This document shows positions 1 to 8,091 of a stretch of DNA of 64,000 nt, in pieces. How positions within the stretch are numbered: position 1 is the first letter of the stretch; every line of letters starts with the position of its first letter. This stretch comes from Paenibacillus puerhi. GTDB lineage: Bacteria; Bacillota; Bacilli; Paenibacillales; NBRC-103111. The position numbers were made by a program, and so were the translations under genes. The stretch lies in assembly GCF_009846885.1 (NCBI RefSeq), contig NZ_WUWM01000008.1:62001-126000 (forward strand), written 5' to 3'. Below the pieces are notes generated by a model that made no database searches, had not been told where the DNA came from, and was given only the letters and a program-made list of their open reading frames with translations.

Positions 1-658
1 TTACTTGCTCTTCCCTCATATGTCGGTCAGCGCCTACCGGCACGTGCACTCGCTGCTGCTGTTCCATCGCAAGCCTCTCGCGGAGCTCGGAGGAGCGACC
101 ATCGCACTGCCCACGACGTCGGCTACGACGGTCAATCTGCTGAAAATCATACTGGCCAAGTTTTACCGTGTCGACGTTCAGTATGTGTACCAGGAGCCGA
201 ACCTGGAGACGATGATGAATAGCGCGGACGCCGGCTTGCTGATCGGGGATCATGCCATCAGGGCAAGCTGGGAGGATCGCGGTTATCTGGTTACGGATCT
301 GGGCGAGGAATGGACACGTCTGACCGGCCAATGGATGTCATTCGCCGTATGCACGATCCGCAAGCAAGTTGCTCTGGAACAGCCGGAGCTGGTGAGGGCG
401 ATCTATAACGCATTTCTGGAGAGCAAGCGCAAGTCGCTGGACGATCTGACCTTGCTGGTCGAGGATGCACAGAGAGCGATTGGAGGAACCAAGGAGTATT
501 GGCAGCAGTATTTCTCCAATCTTTGTTATGAATTCGGTCCGAGACAGTGGGAAGGGCTTCAGCTATACTATCAATATGCGGTGGAGCTGGGCTTCCTGAA
601 GCAAGAGGTTCAATTGCAAATATGGCAAGATAATTCGGTAGCACAGGTGACGGAATGA
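1..658 (+). CDS. mqnA: Chorismate dehydratase MqnA, 5' truncated by the window
   Basis: This is the C-terminal part (about 218 residues) of an MqnA-type chorismate dehydratase, which makes 3-[(1-carboxyvinyl)oxy]benzoate, the first step of the futalosine route to menaquinone. The reading frame is open from base 2, so the start lies upstream. Recognisable family segments are IALPTTSATT, where the second lobe of the periplasmic-binding-protein-like fold begins, ADAGLLIGDHAI, and DLGEEWTRLTG. The stop codon overlaps the hepT start (ATGA), so the two are translationally coupled. Pairing with hepT makes sense because both feed menaquinone synthesis. In B. subtilis the gene before hepT is the menaquinone methyltransferase gene, so this neighbourhood is remodelled. 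Confidence 0.88.
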   Translation, partial: YLLFPHMSVSAYRHVHSLLLFHRKPLAELGGATIALPTTSATTVNLLKIILAKFYRVDVQYVYQEPNLETMMNSADAGLLIGDHAIRASWEDRGYLVTDLGEEWTRLTGQWMSFAVCTIRKQVALEQPELVRAIYNAFLESKRKSLDDLTLLVEDAQRAIGGTKEYWQQYFSNLCYEFGPRQWEGLQLYYQYAVELGFLKQEVQLQIWQDNSVAQVTE

Positions 659-1629
659 AATTATTGGATTTGTATGCCAAGTTAAAAAAAGATATCAGCA
701 GCATCGAAAAGGAATTGGAGCGCAGCATCGATGTGGATCATCCGCTGCTGCGCGATGCTTCGCTTCATCTGCTGAAGGCGGGCGGGAAGCGGATACGTCC
801 GGTCTTCGTGCTGCTGGGAGGCAAGTTCGGCAACTATAACCTGGAGCGGATCAAGCATGTAGCGGTTTCCCTGGAGCTGATCCATATGGCATCGCTTGTC
901 CACGACGATGTGATAGACGATGCAAAAACCCGGCGGGGACAGCTGACCGTCCGTTCCAAGTGGGACAATCGGATAGCGATGTATACGGGGGATTATATTT
1001 TCGCCAAGGCGCTAAGCATCGTGACCCGGCTGGACAATCCCGCTATTCACCGGATCATGTCCAAAGCCCTGGTGGAAATGAGCATCGGAGAAATGGAGCA
1101 AATCCGGTTTTTCTATCATACGGAGCAGTCCGTCCGGAACTATCTGCTTCGCATCAAGCGCAAGACCGCGCTGCTTCTGGCGATCAGCTGCCAGCTGGGC
1201 GCGATGGCGTCCGACGCTCCAGAGAAGACGTCCAGGCTGCTTTACCGTTTCGGATATTTTGCAGGCATGGCGTTTCAAATCCGGGACGATCTGCTGGATC
1301 TATGCGGGACCGAGAAGGAATTGGGGAAGCCGCCGGGCAGCGATATCCGGCAGGGCAATATTACGATTCCGGTGATTTATGCCTTGGAGAATCCGCAGCT
1401 TCGGCCGTCGCTTTTGGAAGAGCTTGACCGGATCAAGGGCTGCGACGGACAGACAAATATCGACCGGTTCCTGGATATGATTCGCGGGAGCGAGGGAATT
1501 GCCCGGACGGAAGCGCTTGCCTCCTCATATATCGATAAAGCGATCGCCGTCTTGCAGGAATTACCCGACATTCAGGCGAAGAAAGACTTAACCGGCATCG
1601 CTCATTTCTTCGGCAACCGTTCCTATTGA
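655..1629 (+). CDS. hepT: Heptaprenyl diphosphate synthase component II (polyprenyl synthase)
   Basis: This is the catalytic subunit of the trans-isoprenyl diphosphate synthase that makes the C35 side chain of menaquinone. At 324 residues it has the family's normal length. The first aspartate-rich motif (DDVID) is at about residues 84-88, followed by the RRG segment. The second (DDLLD) begins near residue 211. KAGGKRIRP near residue 41 is the conserved isopentenyl-diphosphate binding stretch. In Bacillus the enzyme needs a small non-catalytic partner, HepS, which is not in this window and presumably lies upstream. The start overlaps the mqnA stop by four bases. Confidence 0.93.
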   Translation: MKLLDLYAKLKKDISSIEKELERSIDVDHPLLRDASLHLLKAGGKRIRPVFVLLGGKFGNYNLERIKHVAVSLELIHMASLVHDDVIDDAKTRRGQLTVRSKWDNRIAMYTGDYIFAKALSIVTRLDNPAIHRIMSKALVEMSIGEMEQIRFFYHTEQSVRNYLLRIKRKTALLLAISCQLGAMASDAPEKTSRLLYRFGYFAGMAFQIRDDLLDLCGTEKELGKPPGSDIRQGNITIPVIYALENPQLRPSLLEELDRIKGCDGQTNIDRFLDMIRGSEGIARTEALASSYIDKAIAVLQELPDIQAKKDLTGIAHFFGNRSY

Positions 1630-1684
1630 TCAGGAGGGCGGCACGGAGACTGAGGGCGAGTCAGGAGAGAGGAGAGAAACGAGC

Positions 1685-2128
1685 ATGGAGAGAACCTTTT
1701 TAATGATCAAGCCTGACGGTATCGAACGGGGGCTGATCGGGGAGATTGTGAAGCGCTTCGAGCGCAAAGGGCTGCAGCTCACGGCAGCCAAGCTGCTGCA
1801 GGTAAGCCGCGAGCAAGCGGAAAAGCATTACGCGGAGCACGAGGGCAAGGATTTCTATGAGCCGCTCGTCGAGTTCGTCACTTCCGGGCCCGTATTCGCC
1901 ATGGTCTGGCAAGGGGACCGGGCTATCGGACTTTCCCGCAGTCTGATTGGCAAAACGGACGCTCTCGAGGCGGCCCCCGGGACGATCCGAGCTGATTTCG
2001 CGGTACATACTAGACTGAACTTGATACATGGCTCGGATTCGCCGGAAAGCGCGGAAAGGGAGATCGCTAACTTTTTCGCACCGGAAGAAGTCGTCCATTA
2101 TACGAAATCGGTACAAAAGTGGGTTTAA
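1685..2128 (+). CDS. ndk: Nucleoside diphosphate kinase
   Basis: This cytoplasmic phosphotransferase equilibrates nucleoside di- and triphosphates through a phosphohistidine. At 147 residues it is the usual family size. It begins with [10 protein letters not shown], the conserved first strand with the nucleotide-binding lysine, and has the active-site signature NLIHGSDS with the phosphorylated histidine at residue 115. The start ATG is preceded by a GGAGAG-type SD. It sits between hepT and cheR, as in B. subtilis. Confidence 0.97.
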   Translation: MERTFLMIKPDGIERGLIGEIVKRFERKGLQLTAAKLLQVSREQAEKHYAEHEGKDFYEPLVEFVTSGPVFAMVWQGDRAIGLSRSLIGKTDALEAAPGTIRADFAVHTRLNLIHGSDSPESAEREIANFFAPEEVVHYTKSVQKWV

Positions 2129-2159
2129 TGCGGAGAGCTGACGAGGTGGGGATGACGGC

Positions 2160-2936
2160 ATGGAGGATCAGGATTTCCTGGGTTTCATCAAAAAAGTAAA
2201 GGATTATACGTCCATTGATCTGGCGCTGTACAAAGAGGCTCAAATGAAACGCCGTCTTACTACGCTGCGGATGAAGAAAGGGTATGATACATTTGCTTCT
2301 TTCTTCACCGCGATGACCAAGGACCAGGCGCTGTTCTATGAGTTTCTGGACCGGATGACGATCAATGTGTCGGAATTCTGGCGCAACCCGAACCGCTGGG
2401 AGGTGCTGGAGCAGCGATTTCTGCCGGAGATGGCCAAACGAACGCGCAGACTCAAGTGCTGGAGCGCGGCTTGCTCGACGGGAGAAGAGCCCTATACGCT
2501 GTCTATGATCCTCGCCGAGCTTGGCGTCCTGGGCGAAAGCTCCGTAACCGCTACGGATATCGATGAAGGCGCACTGGAAAAAGCGAAGCAAGGGGTATAC
2601 TCGGACCGTTCGATCCGGGATGTGCCTGCCAAGTATCTGCAGAAATACTATACGCAGGATAAGATGACTTACAAGATAGCGGATTCGCTTAAGCGCTCGA
2701 TCAGGTTCCAGAAGGGCAATTTGCTTACGGATCGGTTCGAGACCGGCTACGATCTGATTATTTGCCGTAATGTGATGATCTACTTTACCGAGGAAGCCAA
2801 GCACTTGCTGTATCAGAAGTTTGCCGATGCGCTCAGACCCGGAGGCATTCTTTTTGTAGGCAGCACGGAGCAGATTTTCAACCCCGGGCAGTATGGCATG
2901 GAATCGGCGGAGACGTTTTTTTATCGGAAAATATAA
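2160..2936 (+). CDS. cheR: Chemotaxis protein methyltransferase CheR
   Basis: CheR uses S-adenosylmethionine to methylate glutamates of chemoreceptors, the adaptation reaction of chemotaxis. The 258-residue protein has the N-terminal all-alpha CheR domain (about residues 1-75, with DRMTINVSEFWRNP at its end) and a Rossmann methyltransferase domain. The SAM-binding motif SAACSTGEEPYTL lies near residue 105, and the motif ICRNVMIYF, typical of CheR, near residue 202. An SD-like GAGGTGGGG precedes the ATG. The location after ndk is syntenic with B. subtilis, away from the main che operon. Confidence 0.95.
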   Translation: MEDQDFLGFIKKVKDYTSIDLALYKEAQMKRRLTTLRMKKGYDTFASFFTAMTKDQALFYEFLDRMTINVSEFWRNPNRWEVLEQRFLPEMAKRTRRLKCWSAACSTGEEPYTLSMILAELGVLGESSVTATDIDEGALEKAKQGVYSDRSIRDVPAKYLQKYYTQDKMTYKIADSLKRSIRFQKGNLLTDRFETGYDLIICRNVMIYFTEEAKHLLYQKFADALRPGGILFVGSTEQIFNPGQYGMESAETFFYRKI

Positions 2937-3025
2937 TCGCTTGATGAATAACGGCTGCCAATCAATCCCATACTGTGTAGTATACGGGCTGTCAAGCCAG
3001 GTCTGCTGCTGCGGGAGGAGTCGAA

Positions 3026-3190
3026 TTGGACAAGCGTAAGGTCATTACGGCCTATCGCCGGGGATTTATTACGATGCAGGAATGCGCGCAAATCCTCGGC
3101 ATCGATTCGTTGCAAATTATGGGATGGGTAGACGATCCGCATGGAAAGCAATCGGGACGCAAGCTGGGCAAGCTGCCGGTCAACGGCTAA
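3026..3190 (+). CDS. Small HTH-like protein, 54 residues
   Basis: A TTG-initiated frame of 54 codons lies between cheR and aroC. A strong SD (GGGAGGAG at 3013-3020) is spaced five bases from the TTG. The product begins MDKRKVITAYRRGFITMQEC. Residues 13-35 look like a helix-turn-helix: a first helix MQECAQILGI, a turn, and a second helix ending in a tryptophan (GWV). A basic C-terminal tail follows. HTH-only proteins of this size occur in Firmicutes, and the helix pattern resembles the N-terminal part of MerR or sigma region 4. I do not recognise a named family. The SD, the codon usage and the HTH spacing make it a credible gene. Its target is unknown. Confidence 0.68.
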   Translation: MDKRKVITAYRRGFITMQECAQILGIDSLQIMGWVDDPHGKQSGRKLGKLPVNG

Positions 3191-3213
3191 GCCGGCCCCT
3201 CTTCGTCCCCGCG

Positions 3214-3259
3214 AATACGCCGTACGTGGCTTTTTTGGCCTCGTTACCGGCGTATTTTT
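3214..3259 (+). terminator. Weak hairpin with T-run after the small HTH gene
   Basis: AATACGCCG at 3214-3222 is complementary to CGGCGTATT at 3248-3256, with a 25-base loop, and the 3' arm runs into five Ts. It could end transcription after the 54-codon gene. The long loop makes this a weak call. The rest of 3260-3380 shows nothing I recognise. Confidence 0.35.
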
Positions 3260-3381
3260 GGTTGTAAGAAATCGGACGCCGCCCGTTTTCTGCGCCTATT
3301 CGGAGGCTTGCCCGCAAGTAATCGGATGCTCATATCGAAGCAATACGCCACTCAGGAAGGACCTGATATGCGTTACTTTCC

Positions 3382-3410
3382 TTGTCAAAGAAGCAAGCCT
3401 ATACTATAAT
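3382..3410 (+). promoter_or_regulatory. SigA-type promoter of the aroC operon
   Basis: TTGTCA at 3382-3387 and TATAAT at 3405-3410 are separated by exactly 17 bases. This is a near-consensus vegetative promoter about 110 bases before aroC. The transcribed leader between them shows only an imperfect AAAGCG/CGTTTT pairing and no recognisable riboswitch. Confidence 0.8.
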
Positions 3411-3518
3411 GAGGCAAAGGAATCAGTACATAAAAGCGCTAAAGCGTTTTGTGGCCCATGCCGAATTGATTATGATTTTTATGGGTGTTAGGGGTATGGA
3501 CGAAAGGGGATAATTTGG

Positions 3519-4682
3519 GTGAGATATTTAACAGCAGGAGAAACGCACGGGCCGCAGCTGACGGCCATTATCGAGGGCTTTCCAAGTAATGTGAATGTAG
3601 ATTTCGAAGCGGTTAACGAACAGTTGGCACGCCGGCAGAAGGGTTACGGACGGGGTCGCCGCATGCAGATCGAGAAGGATACGGCCCAGATCGTAGGCGG
3701 CGTACGCCACGGCAAAACGACCGGAGCTCCGATCGCCCTGGTGGTGGAGAACAACGATTGGAAGCACTGGACTTCCGTGATGAACATAGAACCGATCGAA
3801 GGCAGCGATGAGACGAAGCGCAGAGTGAACCGCCCCCGTCCGGGCCATGCCGATCTCAACGGCGGTCTGAAGTATAACCAGCGCGATCTGCGCAACATCC
3901 TGGAGCGCTCCAGTGCGCGCGAGACGACGATGCGCGTAGCTGTAGGCGGCATGGCCCGCGAGCTGCTGAAGGAATTCGGCATCAAGGTCGCAGGTCAAGT
4001 CGTTCGGATAGGTGATGTGGAAGCGAAGCGCCAGGATATGCCGATCGACGAGCTGATCCGTATTACCGAGGAGTCACCGGTACGTGTGACGGATAAGGAA
4101 GCGGAGGAGCGGATGATTGCGGCCATCGATGCGGCCAAGCAGGACGGCGATACGCTCGGCGGGGTCATCGAATGCATCATCGAAGGCGTGCCCTCCGGTC
4201 TTGGCAGCCATGTGCAGTGGGATCGGAAGCTGGACGGACGGATTGCTCAAGCGGTGCTTTCGATCCAGGCATTCAAGGGCGTGGAATTCGGCATAGGCTT
4301 CGAGGCTGCCCAGCGCCGCGGTTCTGCCGTGCATGACGAGATTTTGCACGAGGAAGGACGCGGCTTTTACCGCGCGACGAATCGTGCAGGAGGCTTCGAA
4401 GGCGGGATGACAACGGGCGAGCCTATCGTGGTCCGCGCTGTGATGAAGCCGATCTCGACGCTGTACAAGGCGCTTCAAAGCGTAGATATCGATACGAAGG
4501 AAGCATTCACGGCCCAAGTCGAGCGTTCCGATACTTGCGCGGTTCCGGCGGCAGGCGTCATTCTGGAGAATGTCGTAGCCTGGGAAGTGGCCAGCGCATT
4601 CATGGAGAAGTTCGGCGGCGATTCGATCGAAGAAATCCGCAACAACTATAACAGCTACTTGGAGCAAATCAAGAGCTACTAG
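3519..4682 (+). CDS. aroC: Chorismate synthase (aroF in B. subtilis naming)
   Basis: This enzyme converts 5-enolpyruvylshikimate-3-phosphate to chorismate with reduced FMN as cofactor, the last step of the shikimate pathway. At 387 residues it has the normal length. It starts [20 protein letters not shown], the family's N-terminal signature, and contains the [12 protein letters not shown] and [12 protein letters not shown] motifs of the FMN and substrate site. The start codon is GTG, with AAAGGGG as SD. It is the first gene of the aromatic supraoperon and is followed by aroB 22 bases downstream. Confidence 0.97.
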   Translation: MRYLTAGETHGPQLTAIIEGFPSNVNVDFEAVNEQLARRQKGYGRGRRMQIEKDTAQIVGGVRHGKTTGAPIALVVENNDWKHWTSVMNIEPIEGSDETKRRVNRPRPGHADLNGGLKYNQRDLRNILERSSARETTMRVAVGGMARELLKEFGIKVAGQVVRIGDVEAKRQDMPIDELIRITEESPVRVTDKEAEERMIAAIDAAKQDGDTLGGVIECIIEGVPSGLGSHVQWDRKLDGRIAQAVLSIQAFKGVEFGIGFEAAQRRGSAVHDEILHEEGRGFYRATNRAGGFEGGMTTGEPIVVRAVMKPISTLYKALQSVDIDTKEAFTAQVERSDTCAVPAAGVILENVVAWEVASAFMEKFGGDSIEEIRNNYNSYLEQIKSY

Positions 4683-4704
4683 AAAGAGCGGGTGACCCTA
4701 GCGA

Positions 4705-5802
4705 ATGATCAAAGAGCTGGCTGTACAACTGGGAGAACGCTCCTATCCGATCTACATCGGAGAAGGGCTGCTTGAGAATATCGGCAGTTATTTCGAGAAG
4801 CACGGCATTTCCAAGGCATCGCCGCTTCTGATCGTGACCGATTCGCATGTGGCGGAGCATTACCTGCATCCGGTAACCGAGCGCCTGCGGGAGGCCGGCT
4901 TCCAGCCGGTTGCCCATACGGTGAGCGCAGGAGAGCAATCCAAGTCGCTGCAAGTTCTGGAGCAGGTCGTCACGACTTGTCTGGAAGCGGGGCTTGACCG
5001 CAAATCCGCCGTTGTGGCGCTGGGCGGTGGCGTCGTAGGAGATTTGGCTGGGTTCGTGGCAGCCAGCTATATGCGCGGCGTCCGCTTCGTGCAGATTCCG
5101 ACCACGATTCTGGCGCATGACAGCAGCGTCGGCGGCAAGGTGGCGGTCAATCATCCGCTGGCTAAAAACATCATCGGGGCTTTTCATCAGCCCGAGTTTG
5201 TCCTATATGACACTACGACTCTCCAATCGCTGCCGGATCGGGATGTCCGCTCCGGACTGGCGGAAATGATCAAGCATGGGCTGATCTGGGATGAGACATT
5301 CACAGTTTGGTGCGAGGACAATGCGGAACGTTTGACGGGGCTTGACCCGGAAGCGCTCCAGTACGGACTGTATATGGGCTGCGGCGTCAAGGCGGAGGTC
5401 GTCTCGCAGGATGAACGGGAGAACGATCTGAGGGCCATCCTGAACCTCGGACATACGATCGGGCATGCGCTTGAAGCGGTTGCGGGCTATGGCGAGCTTA
5501 TGCACGGAGAAGCGATCTCCATCGGGATGGTCGGAGCGGCGATGCTGTCGGTCCGCATGGGCAATCCGGAGCATATTCACACGGTCACCGAGCGGATATT
5601 CCGCAAGTTCGGACTGCCGGTACGGATCCCGGCCCACTACGATACGGATGCGATCATGGCCGCGATGATGCATGACAAGAAGTTCAAGGAAGGCCAGATG
5701 GTCTACATCGTGCCTACGGAGATCGGCAAGGTGGAAATCAATAAAAACGTGTCCGCAGCGCTCGTCAGAGACATCGTGGAGCGGTTAAAACAGGAGGACT
5801 GA
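4705..5802 (+). CDS. aroB: 3-dehydroquinate synthase
   Basis: This NAD-dependent, metal-dependent cyclase turns DAHP into 3-dehydroquinate, the second shikimate-pathway step. At 365 residues it has normal length. The glycine-rich GGGVVGDLAGFVA motif binds NAD, and the segment LNLGHTIGHALEA carries metal-ligand histidines. DSSVGGKVAVNHP and EMIKHGL are also standard. The stop is three bases before aroH, so the genes are very likely co-transcribed with aroC and aroH. Confidence 0.97.
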   Translation: MIKELAVQLGERSYPIYIGEGLLENIGSYFEKHGISKASPLLIVTDSHVAEHYLHPVTERLREAGFQPVAHTVSAGEQSKSLQVLEQVVTTCLEAGLDRKSAVVALGGGVVGDLAGFVAASYMRGVRFVQIPTTILAHDSSVGGKVAVNHPLAKNIIGAFHQPEFVLYDTTTLQSLPDRDVRSGLAEMIKHGLIWDETFTVWCEDNAERLTGLDPEALQYGLYMGCGVKAEVVSQDERENDLRAILNLGHTIGHALEAVAGYGELMHGEAISIGMVGAAMLSVRMGNPEHIHTVTERIFRKFGLPVRIPAHYDTDAIMAAMMHDKKFKEGQMVYIVPTEIGKVEINKNVSAALVRDIVERLKQED

Positions 5803-5805
5803 CGC

Positions 5806-6183
5806 ATGTTCGTAAGGGGAATTCGCGGTGCGATAACGGTAGAACATAACGAAGAGAAAGAGATTTTAAGCGCGACGATCGAGCTGTTGAATCAGATCGT
5901 GCAGGAGAACGGCATCGTCCCGGAAGAAATCGCTAACGTCTTCGTCACAGTAACCCATGACCTGACAGCTACCTTTCCGGCACGGGCTATCCGCCAGATG
6001 GAGGGCTGGGAGCTGGTCCCCTTGATGTGTTCGGTGGAAATCCCGGTAGAGGGCGGATTGCCCCGCTGTATCCGCTTGATGGTTACGGTCAATACGGAGA
6101 AGAAGCAAGCCGAGATCAATCATGTTTATCTCCGGGAAGCCATGCGTCTGCGTCCGGATTTATCGAATTTGACAAACGCATAG
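5806..6183 (+). CDS. aroH: Monofunctional chorismate mutase, AroH class
   Basis: AroH rearranges chorismate to prephenate for phenylalanine and tyrosine. The 125-residue protein matches the trimeric pseudo-alpha/beta-barrel class of B. subtilis rather than the helical AroQ class. The N-terminal VRGIRGAITVEHNEE and the later MCSVEIPVEGGLPRCIR are typical active-site segments. The 3' end of the gene contains the -35 box of the trp promoter (6169-6174), the same internal-promoter arrangement known in B. subtilis. Confidence 0.96.
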   Translation: MFVRGIRGAITVEHNEEKEILSATIELLNQIVQENGIVPEEIANVFVTVTHDLTATFPARAIRQMEGWELVPLMCSVEIPVEGGLPRCIRLMVTVNTEKKQAEINHVYLREAMRLRPDLSNLTNA

Positions 6184-6198
6184 CCGAGGTAGTATAGT
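6169..6198 (+). promoter_or_regulatory. trp operon promoter inside the end of aroH
   Basis: TTGACA at 6169-6174 and TATAGT at 6193-6198 are 18 bases apart. The predicted start near 6205 places the trp leader hairpin (6210-6230) right at the 5' end of the transcript. Confidence 0.82.
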
Positions 6199-6209
6199 GA
6201 TCTTTAACG

Positions 6210-6230
6210 AGCCTGTGAGAGTCACGGGCT
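6210..6230 (+). promoter_or_regulatory. 5' stem-loop of the trp leader
   Basis: AGCCTGTGA (6210-6218) pairs along its full length with TCACGGGCT (6222-6230), with one G-U pair and a GAG loop. In B. subtilis a 5' stem-loop immediately before the triplet repeats contributes to TRAP binding. The position here, two bases before the first GAG, is equivalent. Confidence 0.75.
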
Positions 6231-6232
6231 GT

Positions 6233-6276
6233 GAGCAGAGTAGAGCGAGAGCAGAGTACAGTAGAGATGAGCAGAG
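6233..6276 (+). promoter_or_regulatory. TRAP (MtrB) RNA-binding site, nine triplet repeats
   Basis: GAG triplets begin at 6233, 6238, 6243, 6249, 6254, 6264, 6269 and 6274, with a CAG at 6259, each separated by two or three bases. This regular spacing is the hallmark of RNA that wraps around the tryptophan-bound TRAP ring. B. subtilis uses eleven repeats. Two GTAGAG stretches within the site (6240-6245 and 6261-6266) can pair with CTCTAC of the downstream terminator (6432-6437), giving an antiterminator that TRAP binding would block. The mtrB gene is not in the window; in B. subtilis it lies just upstream of hepS-hepT. Confidence 0.85.
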
Positions 6277-6320
6277 ATTGGCATGACGGTTCGGCCGATA
6301 GGTAAGGAGTAAGTCTGTGC

Positions 6321-6446
6321 ATGGCATCATGGCCTTTTATTTCTTTTGCGTGCAGCCTTCCTTTTTATCAGTCCGGTTATCCCGTCCGATTTATGCCAGG
6401 AGCATTCGATCCCTACTGGATTAACGACCGCCTCTACCAAGCGTAG
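6321..6446 (+). CDS. Putative aromatic-rich leader peptide of the trp operon, 41 residues
   Basis: An ATG frame of 41 codons follows an AAGGAG SD (6304-6309, spacing 11). The product has 11 aromatic residues in 41: Trp4 and Trp33, five Phe and four Tyr. Its TAG stop (6444-6446) lies inside the 3' arm of the terminator at 6430-6450. A ribosome that finished this frame would sit on the terminator hairpin. A competing frame starts at GTG 6317 with better spacing (7 bases) but ends at 6424, before the hairpin, and is poorer in aromatics. Translation is inferred only, and a T-rich sequence inflates Phe counts. Confidence 0.45.
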   Translation: MASWPFISFACSLPFYQSGYPVRFMPGAFDPYWINDRLYQA

Positions 6447-6457
6447 AGGCTTTTTTT
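6430..6457 (+). terminator. trp leader attenuator
   Basis: GCCTCTAC (6430-6437) and GTAGAGGC (6443-6450) form an 8-bp stem with a CAAGC loop, followed by seven Ts. It lies between the TRAP site and trpE. Its 5' arm can alternatively pair with GTAGAG inside the TRAP site, which is the expected antiterminator switch. Confidence 0.88.
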
Positions 6458-6513
6458 ATTGACGGGATTCAGAGAAGCAGCGTCCGCCGTGACGATTAGA
6501 GGAGAGATGAACG

Positions 6514-8055
6514 ATGTATACACCGGAAGCCCAAGAGGTCATTCGGCTGGCAAAAGAGTATAACCTGATCCCTGTCGTGCGCACGCTGATGGCCGATACG
6601 GAAACCCCGATTCGCGTGTTCCAGCATTTTTACGAGGAGAAGCGCTCCTTCCTGCTGGAAAGCGTCGAGGGCGGAGTCAAATGGGCTCGCTATTCGTTTA
6701 TCGGTACCGACCCGTTCATGATGCTCCGGGCCAAGCAAGGGGAGACGGTCATCGAAGGACCAGAGGGAACGCGCAAGGTCACCGAGAAGCCGCTTGAAGT
6801 GCTAAAAGCGTATCTGGGTACATACCGGAGTCCTTCGCTTCCCGGACTTCCTCGCTTTACGGGCGGCGCGGTCGGCTTCTTCGGATACGACCTGCTTCAA
6901 TATTACGAGAAGCTCCCCGCTCACCGGCAGGATGATCTGCAGATGAATGACGTAGAGTTTATGTTCTGCGATCAGGTCATCGTGTTTGACCATTTCAAGC
7001 AGCAGCTCAAGGTGATTGCGAATGTCCATGTGCCCAAATATGGGACAGACGCGGAGATCGCAGCGGCCTATGAAGTGACCTGCGCCAAAATCGAGGCGAC
7101 GATCGAACGGTTGAAGCGCCCGCTCCCGACGCTAACGATGTCGCACCGTCCTATACCCGACGATGTGCCGCTCGGGGAGATCAAGTCCAATGTGACGAAG
7201 GACCAGTTCATCGACAATGTGGAGAAGGCCAAGTCGTATATCCGTTCAGGCGATATTTTTCAGGTCGTGCTTTCTCAGCGCTTCGAGATTGAAACGGACG
7301 TGTCGCCTCTTCAGGTATACCGGATTCTGCGCACGATGAACCCTTCCCCCTACATGTACGTGCTGAAAATGGATGATCAGGTCATCGTGGGCACGTCGCC
7401 CGAGCTGCTGGTGCGCGTAGAGGACGAGAAGGTGGAAACCCGGCCGATCGCCGGTACGAGGCCCCGCGGGAAGACGCCGGAGCAGGACGAGGCGCTGGAG
7501 AAGGAGCTGCTGGCCGACGAGAAGGAGCGCGCTGAGCATCTGATGCTGGTCGATCTGGGCCGCAACGATATCGGTCGCGTATCCGAGTTCGGGTCTGTCA
7601 AATGCGATTCCTTTATGGAAATTGAACGATACTCCCATGTCATGCATATCGTCTCGAACGTTTCCGGCAAGCTTGCGCCGAACAAGGACTTTTACGATGC
7701 CTTCATCTCCTGCATGCCTGCCGGAACGGTGTCCGGGGCACCAAAGCTGAGAGCGATGGAGATCATCGCCGAGCTGGAGAACGAAGCCCGCGGCGCTTAC
7801 GCAGGAGCGATCGGATACTTGGGCTTTTCCGGCAACTTGGACACGTGCATCACGATCCGCACGATTATTTTCAAGAACGGGAAGGCGTATGTACAGGCAG
7901 GCGCCGGCATTGTCTGGGATTCGGTGCCGGAGAGCGAGTATCAGGAAACGGTCAACAAGTCGATGGGCATGTTGAAGGCTATCCGCGTGGCGGAGGCGGT
8001 ATTCGCCCCGAAGGCGCGCGAGCTGGCATTGACGAATCACGACTATTACGAATAA
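6514..8055 (+). CDS. trpE: Anthranilate synthase component I
   Basis: TrpE makes anthranilate from chorismate using ammonia supplied by a glutaminase subunit. At 513 residues it has normal length. The N-terminal LLES motif with SVEGG (about residues 48-56) belongs to the tryptophan feedback site. The catalytic domain has IAGTRPRGKT, GTVSGAPKLRAMEI and GAGIVWDSVPESEY. No trpG follows. As in B. subtilis, the glutaminase is probably the shared PabA/TrpG encoded with folate genes elsewhere. The ATG follows an AGAGGAGAG SD. Confidence 0.97.
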   Translation: MYTPEAQEVIRLAKEYNLIPVVRTLMADTETPIRVFQHFYEEKRSFLLESVEGGVKWARYSFIGTDPFMMLRAKQGETVIEGPEGTRKVTEKPLEVLKAYLGTYRSPSLPGLPRFTGGAVGFFGYDLLQYYEKLPAHRQDDLQMNDVEFMFCDQVIVFDHFKQQLKVIANVHVPKYGTDAEIAAAYEVTCAKIEATIERLKRPLPTLTMSHRPIPDDVPLGEIKSNVTKDQFIDNVEKAKSYIRSGDIFQVVLSQRFEIETDVSPLQVYRILRTMNPSPYMYVLKMDDQVIVGTSPELLVRVEDEKVETRPIAGTRPRGKTPEQDEALEKELLADEKERAEHLMLVDLGRNDIGRVSEFGSVKCDSFMEIERYSHVMHIVSNVSGKLAPNKDFYDAFISCMPAGTVSGAPKLRAMEIIAELENEARGAYAGAIGYLGFSGNLDTCITIRTIIFKNGKAYVQAGAGIVWDSVPESEYQETVNKSMGMLKAIRVAEAVFAPKARELALTNHDYYE

Positions 8056-8091
8056 GCGGTCAAGCCAATATCGAAAGAGGGGAAACCAGTC

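Noticed and set aside
3141-3491. A 116-codon plus-strand frame between cheR and aroC
   Set aside because: It overlaps the better-supported 54-codon HTH gene, runs through the aroC promoter, and has no SD or domain.
6200-6457. A T-box (tRNA-Trp) leader for trpE
   Set aside because: No T-box sequence of the GGGTGGNACCGCG type is present; the triplet repeats fit TRAP instead.
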